Assembly: GCF_014640635.1 (NCBI RefSeq)
Contig: NZ_BMHI01000004.1
Location: 372,001 to 436,000, forward strand
Reading direction: 5' to 3'
Origin: Flexivirga endophytica
Lineage (GTDB): Bacteria > Actinomycetota > Actinomycetes > Actinomycetales > Dermatophilaceae
Length of the DNA stretch: 64,000 nt
In this document: positions 7,856-15,820 of the stretch, one piece after another
Position numbering within the stretch: position 1 is the stretch's first letter
Layout of the letters: the number at the start of each line of letters is the position of its first letter
The notes under the pieces: model-generated
The model's input: only the letters and a program-made list of their open reading frames with translations
What the model was told of the DNA's origin: nothing
Databases searched by the model: none
Program-made: the position numbers and the translations under genes

Positions 7856-8629
7856 ATGTCGCATGACGGACAGGACTTCGGTCGCGCTCGAGCGTTCGAG
7901 CAGATCAGCCACGACCTGCTGGACACCACTGGCGAGCAGCCCACTCTGGCGTTGACCACCCAGCTCGCGGTGGAGACCGTCCCGGCGTGCGACGCGTGCG
8001 GCGTCTCGATCCGCCGCCCCGACGGCAGCGTCGACACCCCGGCGTGCACCTCGCCGCTGGTTCAGAAGGCCGATGCTCTGCAGTACGAGTTCGGGGAAGG
8101 TCCCTGCCTGGACGCGGTGTGGAAATTCGACATGTACGTCATCGAGGACATGAGGTCCGAGACGCGCTGGCCCCGGTGGGCGCCGGCGGCGGCCGACCTC
8201 GGCTTCCGGTCCATCTTGAGTGTGCGCCTGGACACCCCGGAGCGCACCCTCGGTGGGCTGAACCTCTACGCGCGTGACCCTTACGCCTTCGACAACACCG
8301 ACGTGATGATCGCCAGCATCTTTGCCCGGCACGCCGCCAATGCGCTGACCGCCACCCGCCGCACCGACGGCATGCAGACGGCGCTGCGGACCCGGCAGGC
8401 CATCGGAATCGCTCAGGGCATGCTGATGCAGCGATACGGACTGACCCTGGATCAGTCGTTCGAACTACTGCGCCGCTACTCCAATCAGGAGAACATCAAG
8501 CTCCGGGTGCTGGCCGAGCAGCTGGTCGCCGCCGGAACCATCACCGATGGCATCGAAGAGACGCTCGCAGCTGGGAAACTCGCGCCGGGGGCAGGCACTC
8601 TCAGGCAGGTGTCCCCACCAGCGGTCTGA
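7856..8629 (+). CDS. GAF-ANTAR domain regulator
   Basis: 257 aa. GAF domain about 25-165 (EFGEGPCLDAVWK, LGFRSILSVRL), ANTAR about 180-240 (RQAIGIAQGMLMQRYGLTLD, LRRYSNQENIKLRVLAEQLV). It is the fourth ANTAR protein within 8 kb and would act by RNA-level antitermination. The start is ATG 7856; TTG 7847 in the same frame is possible. It converges with the MFS gene across a hairpin at 8635-8655. Confidence 0.85.
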   Translation: MSHDGQDFGRARAFEQISHDLLDTTGEQPTLALTTQLAVETVPACDACGVSIRRPDGSVDTPACTSPLVQKADALQYEFGEGPCLDAVWKFDMYVIEDMRSETRWPRWAPAAADLGFRSILSVRLDTPERTLGGLNLYARDPYAFDNTDVMIASIFARHAANALTATRRTDGMQTALRTRQAIGIAQGMLMQRYGLTLDQSFELLRRYSNQENIKLRVLAEQLVAAGTITDGIEETLAAGKLAPGAGTLRQVSPPAV

Positions 8630-8634
8630 CCCGG

Positions 8635-8655
8635 CCGCACACCCATTGGGTGCGG
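8635..8655. terminator. Hairpin between convergent genes
   Basis: CCGCAC and ACCCA pair with TGGG and TGCGG, leaving a two-base bulge, 5 bp after the GAF-ANTAR stop. No T-run, as is usual in high-GC terminators. Confidence 0.45.
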
Positions 8656-8692
8656 TAACGGCAAGTGACGCAGGAGTCCGGCGGCGTTCGGT

Positions 8693-10582
8693 CTAGTGCG
8701 ACTCGTGACCTGAGGACTCGCCGGGTGCGGCCGGCGGTCCGTACAGCGCCCGGGACAGCCGGTCGACGCGTCCTTCAGCCACCGCCTCGCGCAGTGCGCG
8801 GCGGAATCGCCCAGGACCCCAGTAACGCCCGCCCACCATCTGGAACAGGTCAGAGGTATTCAGCGCGCCACGATCGGCCAACGCCCGGGCGATGGACTCG
8901 ATCTCGTCGTCAAGCACGTCAGGTGGTTCCGTCGGGTCGGACACCGACATCCGAGGAGACCAGAGAGTGCGTCCCGGACCCGGGCGGTAACGAGCCGCCC
9001 CGGTGGTCTGTTCGCGTCGCCGGCGCTCCTCCATCGCCCTGATGCGTTCGTCCCGGGCCCGCCATTCCTCGTCCCTGTGCTGGCTTCCTTCCCGGGCCCG
9101 CTCCTTCCCATCCGCGGCATCTCGCGCGGGATCACCATCCTTCACTCCTTCGGCGGTGAGCGGCGTTGCGATGCTCTCCAGGCTCTTGCCCTCCGAATTC
9201 ACGCCGAAGAACAGCTCGATCACGCCACCGACCGCCATCACCACGGCTCCGATGATGAAGCCCAGCGCGATCAGCGAGGTGTCACCAGAATCGATGAACC
9301 GGCCAAAGAGCAGCGGACCCGCGATCCCTCCGGCAGCGGTGCCGACGGCATAGAAGAAGGCGATCGCCAGGGCACGGGTCTCCATCGGGAAGATCTCGCT
9401 GACAGTCAGGTATGCCGCGCTCGCGCCCGACGAGGCGAGGAAGAACGTCACCATCAGCATGGCTTCGAATCCCCATACGCCACCGGCGGAATCGACGATG
9501 ACCCATGCGAGGATCAGCCCCGCGGCGGCGGAGCCGAGGTAGGAGATCGCGATCATCGGCTTCCGGCCGACCGTGTCGAACAGCCGCCCGAGCAGCACCG
9601 GCCCGAGGAAACTGGCCACGGCATACAGGATGAAGAAGATCGGGATCCGGTCGGACGACACGTTGTACGCCTTGCCCAAGAGGGTTCCGAGATCGAAGGT
9701 GATCCCGTTGTAGAGGAACGCCTGGCCGACGAACAACGAGAGGCCGAGGATCGCCCGCTTCGGATAGAGCGTGAAAGCGACCTTGGCGATCTCCCGGAAC
9801 GGGATCGCCTGCCGTTGCCGGACGGTGATGCTGTCGCCCGGCTCGGACAGTTCCTGGCCGGTCTCCTCCTCGACGCCCTGTTCGATGCCGCCGACGATCC
9901 GTTCGGCCTCGTCCTCCCGGCCGTGGATGAACAGCCAGCGGGGGCTCTCCGGCACGTGTCGACGCACGAGGAGCACCAGCAGCCCGAGGACCGCGCCGAG
10001 CCCGAAGGCCAGCCGCCAGCCGAGGTCGGCCGGCAGCACTGCCTTGTTGAGCAGCACGATGGCCACTGCGGCCCCGCCCGCGGCACCGGCCCAGTAGGTC
10101 CCGTTGATGATCAGATCGATCCGGCCGCGGACTCGGGCCGGGATGAGTTCGTCGATGGCCGAGTTGATCGCCGAATACTCGCCACCGATACCGGAACCGG
10201 TGAAGAACCGCATGAAGAAGAAGTACCAGGGCGCGAACGCGAAGGCGCTCAGCACGGTGGCGGTGATGTAGACACCCAGGGTGAGCATGAACAGCTTCTT
10301 ACGACCGAACCGGTCGGTCAGCTGCCCGAAGAAGAGCGCTCCGACACAGGCGCCGACGACGTAGATGGCGCCGGCCATCCCGATCTGCGCCGACGTGATC
10401 GAGATGCCACTGTCGCCCTCGGTCATCCGGGCGGCCACATTCCCGACCATCGTGACCTCGAGGCCGTCGAGGATCCACACGCTGCCGAGCCCGATCACGA
10501 CCCGCCAGTGGAACTTCGCCCACGGCAGCCGGTCGAGCCGTGCCGGGACCTTCGTGGTGATCGTGCCTGTCTGCACACTCAT
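8693..10582 (-). CDS. MFS transporter with a long C-terminal cytoplasmic extension
   Basis: 629 aa from ATG 10582, which GAGGAGG precedes. The first ~480 residues are a 12-helix major facilitator of the sugar/metabolite:H+ symporter type (LTDRFGRKKLFML, GIGGEYSAINSAIDELIPAR, VPESPRWLF, RLFDTVGRKPM). The remaining ~150 residues are soluble: a charged coiled segment (WRARDERIRAMEERRRREQ), then a compact helical end (LADRGALNTSDLFQMVGGRY, FRRALREAVAEGRVDRLSR) that looks like a small winged-helix domain. Ordinary family members lack this extension. It lies 13 bp after the small Cys protein gene and follows transketolase, so the three may form an operon that imports and uses a carbohydrate or organic acid. 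Confidence 0.85.
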   Translation of the reverse strand: MSVQTGTITTKVPARLDRLPWAKFHWRVVIGLGSVWILDGLEVTMVGNVAARMTEGDSGISITSAQIGMAGAIYVVGACVGALFFGQLTDRFGRKKLFMLTLGVYITATVLSAFAFAPWYFFFMRFFTGSGIGGEYSAINSAIDELIPARVRGRIDLIINGTYWAGAAGGAAVAIVLLNKAVLPADLGWRLAFGLGAVLGLLVLLVRRHVPESPRWLFIHGREDEAERIVGGIEQGVEEETGQELSEPGDSITVRQRQAIPFREIAKVAFTLYPKRAILGLSLFVGQAFLYNGITFDLGTLLGKAYNVSSDRIPIFFILYAVASFLGPVLLGRLFDTVGRKPMIAISYLGSAAAGLILAWVIVDSAGGVWGFEAMLMVTFFLASSGASAAYLTVSEIFPMETRALAIAFFYAVGTAAGGIAGPLLFGRFIDSGDTSLIALGFIIGAVVMAVGGVIELFFGVNSEGKSLESIATPLTAEGVKDGDPARDAADGKERAREGSQHRDEEWRARDERIRAMEERRRREQTTGAARYRPGPGRTLWSPRMSVSDPTEPPDVLDDEIESIARALADRGALNTSDLFQMVGGRYWGPGRFRRALREAVAEGRVDRLSRALYGPPAAPGESSGHESH

Positions 10583-10595
10583 GCCGGCCTCCTCC

Positions 10596-10880
10596 TCATG
10601 TTGCGGCGCCCCTTCGATTGCGCAGGAATCGCCACAGCCGCAAGGGGAACATCCCGAGAAGCGGCGCGCGCTTGCCGGTGTCCTGACCGTCCCGACGGTC
10701 GAATGCACGTGCGTACCTGTTCGCGGCAGCGGCAGACTCATAGATCTTGGATCCCGTGTGTCCGCCGCACCATTCGCAGGACCACGTCATGGTGTTGTCG
10801 TGCGCGCGGAACCGGATCCGGTGACCGACGACCACGCACTTCCAGTTTCGTGGTCGGTGCTCGTGGTCGGTGGTCCTCAC
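10596..10880 (-). CDS. Small Cys-motif protein
   Basis: 94 aa starting with GTG 10880, one base after the transketolase stop. KCVVVGHRIRFR and WSCEWCGGHTG contain a Cys-His/Cys-x2-Cys set that could bind zinc, with a basic end (LRLWRFLRNRR). It vaguely resembles small DUF1660-type proteins, but I would not name it. The tight spacing on both sides (1 bp and 13 bp) argues that it is translated with its neighbours. Confidence 0.6.
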   Translation of the reverse strand: MRTTDHEHRPRNWKCVVVGHRIRFRAHDNTMTWSCEWCGGHTGSKIYESAAAANRYARAFDRRDGQDTGKRAPLLGMFPLRLWRFLRNRRGAAT

Positions 10881-10881
10881 G

Positions 10882-12738
10882 TCATGCCTCGCAGAGACTC
10901 CGCGCTGCGGCGGTGACCGCTTCGGCGTCGATGCCGGCTGCGTGCATCAACTCCTCGGGAGTGCCCGACGTCGGCATGATGCCCACGGCGAGCTTGCGGA
11001 CCACTGGGCGTGCTTCGGACTCCGCCAGTGCTTCCAGGACTGCGTCCCCGAGCCCTCCCTCGGCACGATGGTCCTCGACGGTGATGATCGCTTTTGTGTC
11101 GGCAGCAGCGCGGCGTACTGCGTCTTCGTCGATGGGCTTCACCGAGTAGCAGTCGATGACGCGTGCCGTTATGCCCTGTGCGGCAAGGAGATCCGCGGCC
11201 TTCACCGCCTCGTCGACGGTGACGCCGCAGCTGATCAGCGTCACGTTGTCATCGTCGCTCTGCCGCACGGTCCGGCTACCGCCGACATGGACGCGCTCGT
11301 CGGGCGCCGTGCGCACCGTCGTCTTGCCGCGCAGCACCCGCAGGTAGGAGATGCCGCTGCGATCGGCGATGTCCTCCATCAAGCAGGTGACCTGGTTCGC
11401 GTCGGACGGATGCAGCACGGCGCTGCCCTGGATGGCGCGTAGTGACGCCATGTCCTCCAACGCCATCTGCGAAGGACCGTCGGCGCCGATGGCGACACCT
11501 GCGTGTGATCCGCACAGGCGTAGGTCGGCACGTGACACTGCGGCCATGCGGACGAAGTCGTAGGCCCGCGCCCAGAACGCTCCGAAGGTCGAGGCGAAGG
11601 CCGTCCAGCCGCACGTGCCGAGGCCGACGGCAGCGGCTGCCATCTGCTGCTCGGCGATGAACATCTCGAAATACCGTTCGGGCTGAGCCTTGGCGAACTG
11701 GTCGGCGTGCGTGGAGTTCGAGACCTCGCCGTCCAGGGCGACGAGGTCCTCACGGGTTGCCCCGAGCCAGGCGAGGGCAGCGCCATACGCCTCGCGCGTC
11801 GAGCCGTCGGTGCCGACCTCGTATGACGGGCGGTCTGCGTGCGTGCTCGAGAAACGGTGCGGCTCCTGGCTGGTGTCGGGACGCTGTACGTCGACCTGCA
11901 GGTCCCGGAGGCCGCCGAGCTCCTGGACCGCCGAAGCTGCGTCGTCCAACGGCTTGCCGTGCTTGCCCGGCTGGTCCTCGACGGCTTTGACCCCCTTGCC
12001 CTTGAGTGTGCGGGCGATGATCACGGTCGGCTTGCCAGAGACATTTGCCGCCTCGTCATACGCCTCGTCGATGGCCCGCACGTCGTGGCCGTCGACGACG
12101 ATCGGATGCCAGCCGAAGGCGGTCGCCCGGTCGGCATACGCCTGCAGGTCGTGGCCGAGCATGGTCTCGCGGGTCTGCCCGAGGCGGTTGACGTCGATGA
12201 TGGCGGTCAGGTTGTCCAGCCCGCGCCAGCCGGCGTAGTCGAAGGCCTCCCAGATCGATCCCTCGGCCATCTCTGAGTCACCGCACAAAACCCAGACGCG
12301 GTAAGGGAGTTGCTCAAGGTCCTTGCCGGACAAGGCGATCCCCACCCCGATCGGCAGACCCTGGCCGAGTGACCCCGTCGCGACATCGGTCGGGGGCATC
12401 CTCGGTGTCGGGTGTCCCTCGAGCCTGCTGTCCAGCTGGCGGTAGGTCCGCAGCTCCTGCTCGTCGATGACACCTGCCGCGTGCAGCATCGCGTAGTAGA
12501 GCGGCGAAGCATGGCCCTTGGAGAAGATCACATGGTCGTTGTGTGGGTCGTCCGGTGTCTGCAGGTCCCAGTGCAGGTGGCGGGCCATCAGCACCGCGAT
12601 CAGGTCGGCCGCTGACATGGACGACGTGGGGTGACCCGAGCCGGCCCGATCGCTCATCACCACCGAGTCGACCCGAAGTTGTTGGCCCAGCTCAGCGCAG
12701 AAATCCAAGTCCGGCCGAGTGTCCGAGGTTGTTGTCAT
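10882..12738 (-). CDS. tkt: Transketolase, single-chain short form
   Basis: 618 aa; AGGAG precedes ATG 12738. Transfers two-carbon units in the pentose phosphate pathway using thiamine diphosphate. Visible: AGSGHPTSSMSAADLIAVLM at the start, the ThDP/metal motif GDSEMAEGSIWEA near 150, SHAGVAIGADGPSQM in the pyrimidine domain, and a C-terminal domain ending about residue 618. This is the ~620-residue type, shorter than the ~700-residue housekeeping enzyme, so it may be a second transketolase or a specialised paralogue. It leads the probable operon with the Cys protein and the MFS transporter. Confidence 0.92.
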   Translation of the reverse strand: MTTTSDTRPDLDFCAELGQQLRVDSVVMSDRAGSGHPTSSMSAADLIAVLMARHLHWDLQTPDDPHNDHVIFSKGHASPLYYAMLHAAGVIDEQELRTYRQLDSRLEGHPTPRMPPTDVATGSLGQGLPIGVGIALSGKDLEQLPYRVWVLCGDSEMAEGSIWEAFDYAGWRGLDNLTAIIDVNRLGQTRETMLGHDLQAYADRATAFGWHPIVVDGHDVRAIDEAYDEAANVSGKPTVIIARTLKGKGVKAVEDQPGKHGKPLDDAASAVQELGGLRDLQVDVQRPDTSQEPHRFSSTHADRPSYEVGTDGSTREAYGAALAWLGATREDLVALDGEVSNSTHADQFAKAQPERYFEMFIAEQQMAAAAVGLGTCGWTAFASTFGAFWARAYDFVRMAAVSRADLRLCGSHAGVAIGADGPSQMALEDMASLRAIQGSAVLHPSDANQVTCLMEDIADRSGISYLRVLRGKTTVRTAPDERVHVGGSRTVRQSDDDNVTLISCGVTVDEAVKAADLLAAQGITARVIDCYSVKPIDEDAVRRAAADTKAIITVEDHRAEGGLGDAVLEALAESEARPVVRKLAVGIMPTSGTPEELMHAAGIDAEAVTAAARSLCEA

Positions 12739-12853
12739 CGAGTGTGCTCCTCTCAGCGACGCAGGATGAGCGGCATCTACCCGTCATCGCAAAGGTGGAA
12801 ACCGGGGAGGTTCGGGAGGGTTGGGTCGTTGCTGCTGCGGGTATGCGGCGGGG

Positions 12854-14020
12854 ATGACGCACGCAGCTGTAGTCGACGAGGTCGAGGTCCGAGCGCTGTC
12901 GTTCGCGACGTCGGCGCCGGAGAGCGACGGCACCCTGACGTGGGATCACACCAACGTCGTGACCGTGGAAGTGCGTGCGGGCCCAGAGGTCGGGCTCGGG
13001 TGGTCGTACACGTCGCCGGCGGCGGTGGAGATCATCCGATCGGTCCTCGCGCCGGAGGTCTTGGGCGAGGATTCGTCCAGCCCGGGACGTCTGTGGGAAC
13101 GGATGCACCGTGCCTGCCGCAACCTCGGGACGCGCGGTGTGGCGATGGCAGCGATCAGTGCGATGGACATCGCGTTCTGGGATCTGCGCAGCAAAGCGCT
13201 GCGGGTGCCGCTGGCAGACCTTTGGGGTGCGCACCGCGACTCGGTCCCGGTCTACGGGTCCGGCGGCTTCACCTCCATGGACGACGGTCAGCTCGACGAG
13301 CAGGTCGAGGCGTGGCTGAGTGCCGGCTGTTCGGCGCTGAAGCTGAAGATCGGTGAGAATTGGGGGCGCAACCTGACGCGTGACCTCGACCGGGTCGCCC
13401 GTGTCATGGCCAGAGTGCGCGGCGACGCCCAGGTGATGGTCGACGCGAACGGCGGCTACTCACGAAGCCAGGCGATGCACGTCGGCCAGGACCTGGACCT
13501 GCTCGGCGTGACGTGGTTCGAGGAGCCGGTGTCCAGCGAGGACCTGCCGGGGCTCGGACAGTTGAGCGATGCCCTGAACTGTGAAGTGGCCGCGGGGGAG
13601 TACATCGCCGAGATCTCCGATGCGCGCTCGATGTGTGAGGCCGTCGACTGTGTCCAGCTGGATGTGACACGGTGCGGCGGCTACACGGGGTGGCGGCGGT
13701 GTGCGGCATACGCGCACGCGGTCCACGTCCCTGTCTCCGGGCACGGCGCGCCCGCGCTGCACCTGCCGCTGGCACTCGCAGATCACACAGTTCGCCACAC
13801 CGAGTGGTTCAGCGACCACGTCACCGTGGAGGAACAGTTGATCGAGGGGGCACCGGCCGTCCGAAACGGGCAGATGTCGTCGGTGCGCCCCGCGGCCTTG
13901 GGGCACGGTTATCGGCTGAAGGACGTGTCGCGCTTCGCGGTCGATGATGTCTCGACCCAACGTGTCGGTATGCGCGCAGTCACCTCACTGGACGCGCATC
14001 GGCCCCCACGGCTCACCTGA
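12854..14020 (+). CDS. Enolase-superfamily enzyme (mandelate racemase/muconate lactonizing type)
   Basis: 388 aa from ATG 12854. Seen in order: KALRVPLADLWGA in the capping region, the KxK catalytic pair in ALKLKIG, metal ligands Asp in VMVDANGG, Glu in WFEEPVS and Glu in VAAGEYIAE, and His in PVSGHGAPALHLPLA. This is the layout of acid-sugar dehydratases and racemases. The substrate is unknown. It is divergent from transketolase (115 bp between starts), consistent with a shared sugar-acid route. Confidence 0.88.
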   Translation: MTHAAVVDEVEVRALSFATSAPESDGTLTWDHTNVVTVEVRAGPEVGLGWSYTSPAAVEIIRSVLAPEVLGEDSSSPGRLWERMHRACRNLGTRGVAMAAISAMDIAFWDLRSKALRVPLADLWGAHRDSVPVYGSGGFTSMDDGQLDEQVEAWLSAGCSALKLKIGENWGRNLTRDLDRVARVMARVRGDAQVMVDANGGYSRSQAMHVGQDLDLLGVTWFEEPVSSEDLPGLGQLSDALNCEVAAGEYIAEISDARSMCEAVDCVQLDVTRCGGYTGWRRCAAYAHAVHVPVSGHGAPALHLPLALADHTVRHTEWFSDHVTVEEQLIEGAPAVRNGQMSSVRPAALGHGYRLKDVSRFAVDDVSTQRVGMRAVTSLDAHRPPRLT

Positions 14021-14062
14021 GCCGGCTGTGTCATCGCCGGCAAGAGCGGGTATGGCGCGGGT

Positions 14063-14596
14063 ATGGACCAGAAGAACATCGACGACGTACCCACAGCGAT
14101 TGAGATCGTCGGCGCGGTCACGGCGCAGCATGGCATGATCCGCGCCGCGTTCCATGCCGCGAAGACCGGGTCCGAGAAGGATCAGGAAGTGGCCACTGAG
14201 CGGCTGTTGCGGTTGCTGGCCATGCACGAAGCTGCCGAGCAGTTGACGGTCCACCCCTCGCTCGCGCACGCCGGGGGTGGTCCGGTCGGGGTCGGCGACG
14301 ACCGCATGGCCGAGGAGCGGCAAACGGTCCAGCTGATCGAGCGGCTTCAGGAACTCGACCACGGGTCGTACGAATACAACATGCAGCTCGCCCTGCTCGA
14401 GGAAGCCGTCACGCATCACGCGACGGCCGAGGAGTCCTCCGAACTGCCGTTGTTCGGCGAACTCGGCGCCACCGAGCGAATGAGGATCGGGCAGGCGCTG
14501 CACGCGGTCGCGACCGCAGTGGAAGGCGAGTGCCCGATCGAGTACGGGACCTTCTCCACCATGGTTCGGGACAGCACGACCTGGCTGGCCGGCTGA
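14063..14596 (+). CDS. Hemerythrin HHE-domain protein
   Basis: 177 aa. The helical bundle carries spaced His/Glu ligands: TAQHGMIRAAF, LLAMHEAAEQLTVHP, ELDHGSYEYN, EEAVTHHATAEESSELPLF. Such proteins bind a di-iron centre and O2 or NO, or act in iron and redox stress. It starts 42 bp after the enolase-family gene and may be transcribed with it. Confidence 0.85.
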   Translation: MDQKNIDDVPTAIEIVGAVTAQHGMIRAAFHAAKTGSEKDQEVATERLLRLLAMHEAAEQLTVHPSLAHAGGGPVGVGDDRMAEERQTVQLIERLQELDHGSYEYNMQLALLEEAVTHHATAEESSELPLFGELGATERMRIGQALHAVATAVEGECPIEYGTFSTMVRDSTTWLAG

Positions 14597-14786
14597 CGGG
14601 AGTCAGCGCGATCTGTTGCAGTCCGTACTCGACCGATCAGCGGCGCCGCGGTGCCACAGAACGGCACCACGCTGCACACGGTGCAGTCGGACCTGGCCGA
14701 CTTCACGTTCCGGCTTTCCGGCGAGCCGACATCGGTAAGCCTGTCTCGAGAACGCCGCCGGGGCCGCACTTCCGCTAATCACTGAA

Positions 14787-14804
14787 CCCCGTCGGAGTTC
14801 GGGG
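14787..14804. terminator. Possible hairpin between convergent genes
   Basis: CCCCG (14787-14791) pairs with CGGGG (14800-14804). The stem is short. The 14597-14840 gap otherwise shows no gene or repeat. Confidence 0.3.
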
Positions 14805-14840
14805 GACAGCGAGCGAGGTGAGATTCACGCGCTCAGCCGG

Positions 14841-14990
14841 TCAGCGCCGCTTGATCAGGCTCCAACCGCCGGGCCCGACGGCAAGACCGACCACGATCAG
14901 CACGATGCCCAGAATAAGGCTTCCCTGGATAAGGGTCACGATGCCAGCAATCACCAGAATGACTGCCACGATCCACAATAGAAACGTCAT
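14841..14990 (-). CDS. Very small membrane protein with GPGG motif
   Basis: 49 aa from ATG 14990 with AGGAGAG upstream. Almost entirely two hydrophobic helices (MTFLLWIVAVILVIAGIVTL, LILGIVLIVVGLAVGPGGW) ending SLIKRR. The GPGG turn near the end is shared by a group of tiny actinobacterial membrane proteins. Function unknown. Confidence 0.65.
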   Translation of the reverse strand: MTFLLWIVAVILVIAGIVTLIQGSLILGIVLIVVGLAVGPGGWSLIKRR

Positions 14991-15139
14991 GATCTCTCCT
15001 AAGGATGTACGGGGTAGGGGGAGCTGATGGGTAGCAAGTTGCACCTAAACAGGTCGCAGATTGCGGACGACCGTCACCGCTCGAGGAACTCGGTCTGTAT
15101 CTCGGCTGAGTGATCAAGCGAATCGACACGTCCAAGGTG

Positions 15140-15343
15140 TCAACCAGCGGTGTCGGGATCCCTATTCACATCGCGCTCGAGGCCGTCATCATGCGACGTG
15201 TCGTCATTGTCGTGGGCGCGTTCACTGACACCGCCGCTAGCAACATCGTTCTCGGCACCGCCGCTGTCGTCCTCGTTGTGCGAGCCGGGTCCACCGTCTT
15301 GTTGGTCGACCTTCGCCCGTTGGCCCTCGTTCGTGGTGTTCAT
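15140..15343 (-). CDS. Small disordered hydrophilic protein
   Basis: 67 aa from ATG 15343 with a perfect AGGAGG 5 nt upstream. Rich in Asp, Gly, Asn, Ser and His (GGPGSHNEDDSGGAENDVAS), with no hydrophobic core or signal. It may be a desiccation- or stress-type disordered protein; family not recognised. Confidence 0.5.
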   Translation of the reverse strand: MNTTNEGQRAKVDQQDGGPGSHNEDDSGGAENDVASGGVSERAHDNDDTSHDDGLERDVNRDPDTAG

Positions 15344-15544
15344 GACGACCTCCTGCCGTGAATGTCCACGAGTCGTACCCACATCCCCGAAATGCATTCT
15401 TGTCCGACGTGCGGCCATGTCACGCGTTGCTCGACGACCGGCCGAGCTTGGATGAGCAGCGGAGCCCTCGGCGACATGTCTGCGCGCGTCGGCCGGAGAC
15501 TCCAGTCCTTAAGAGGGTTGCAGTTACGCCGCGGAACACGACGA

Positions 15545-15760
15545 AGCGGTCTCCGGCGGATTTGAAGTCGCGTGCGATGCGGGATGGTCGCGGAGCGGCC
15601 GGTTGAGGAGGCTGAGTGGGCGGCGATGGGCCGGGTCGCGCCGTCGCTGGGTGTCGGGACGCCGGACACGCTGCGCAAGTGGGTGCGGCAGGCTGAGGTT
15701 GGTGCCGGCTCGCGCGTCGGCGCCACGGCGACCTGTCGGAGGAGTCGCGCTGACCTGGAA
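15545..15760 (+). pseudogene. Remnant of an IS3-family transposase OrfA
   Basis: Two frames together spell the N-terminal half of an IS3-type Orf[12 protein letters not shown] comes first; after a frameshift near 15580, [19 protein letters not shown] and [20 protein letters not shown] follow. The latter is the characteristic helix-turn-helix region. The leucine zipper, OrfB and both terminal inverted repeats are missing, so the element is dead. It ends about 60 bp before the ilvD start. Confidence 0.65.
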
Positions 15761-15807
15761 AGGTCGGGCTGCAGCTCAACCGCGCCCGAACGGTCGCCAT
15801 ACGCTGC

Positions 15808-15813
15808 TAGGTT
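15808..15813 (+). promoter_or_regulatory. Leaderless-type -10 box of ilvD
   Basis: TAGGTT followed by 7 nt and the ATG of ilvD. No ribosome site is present, as expected if transcription begins at or next to the start codon. No good -35 is visible. Confidence 0.5.
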
Positions 15814-15820
15814 CGCGAAG

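Noticed and set aside
15362-15565. A 67-codon plus-strand ORF with CPTCGH
   Set aside because: One Cys-x2-Cys pair, but only 18 bp from a divergent gene with a much better ribosome site, and it runs into the transposase remnant. No second metal pair.
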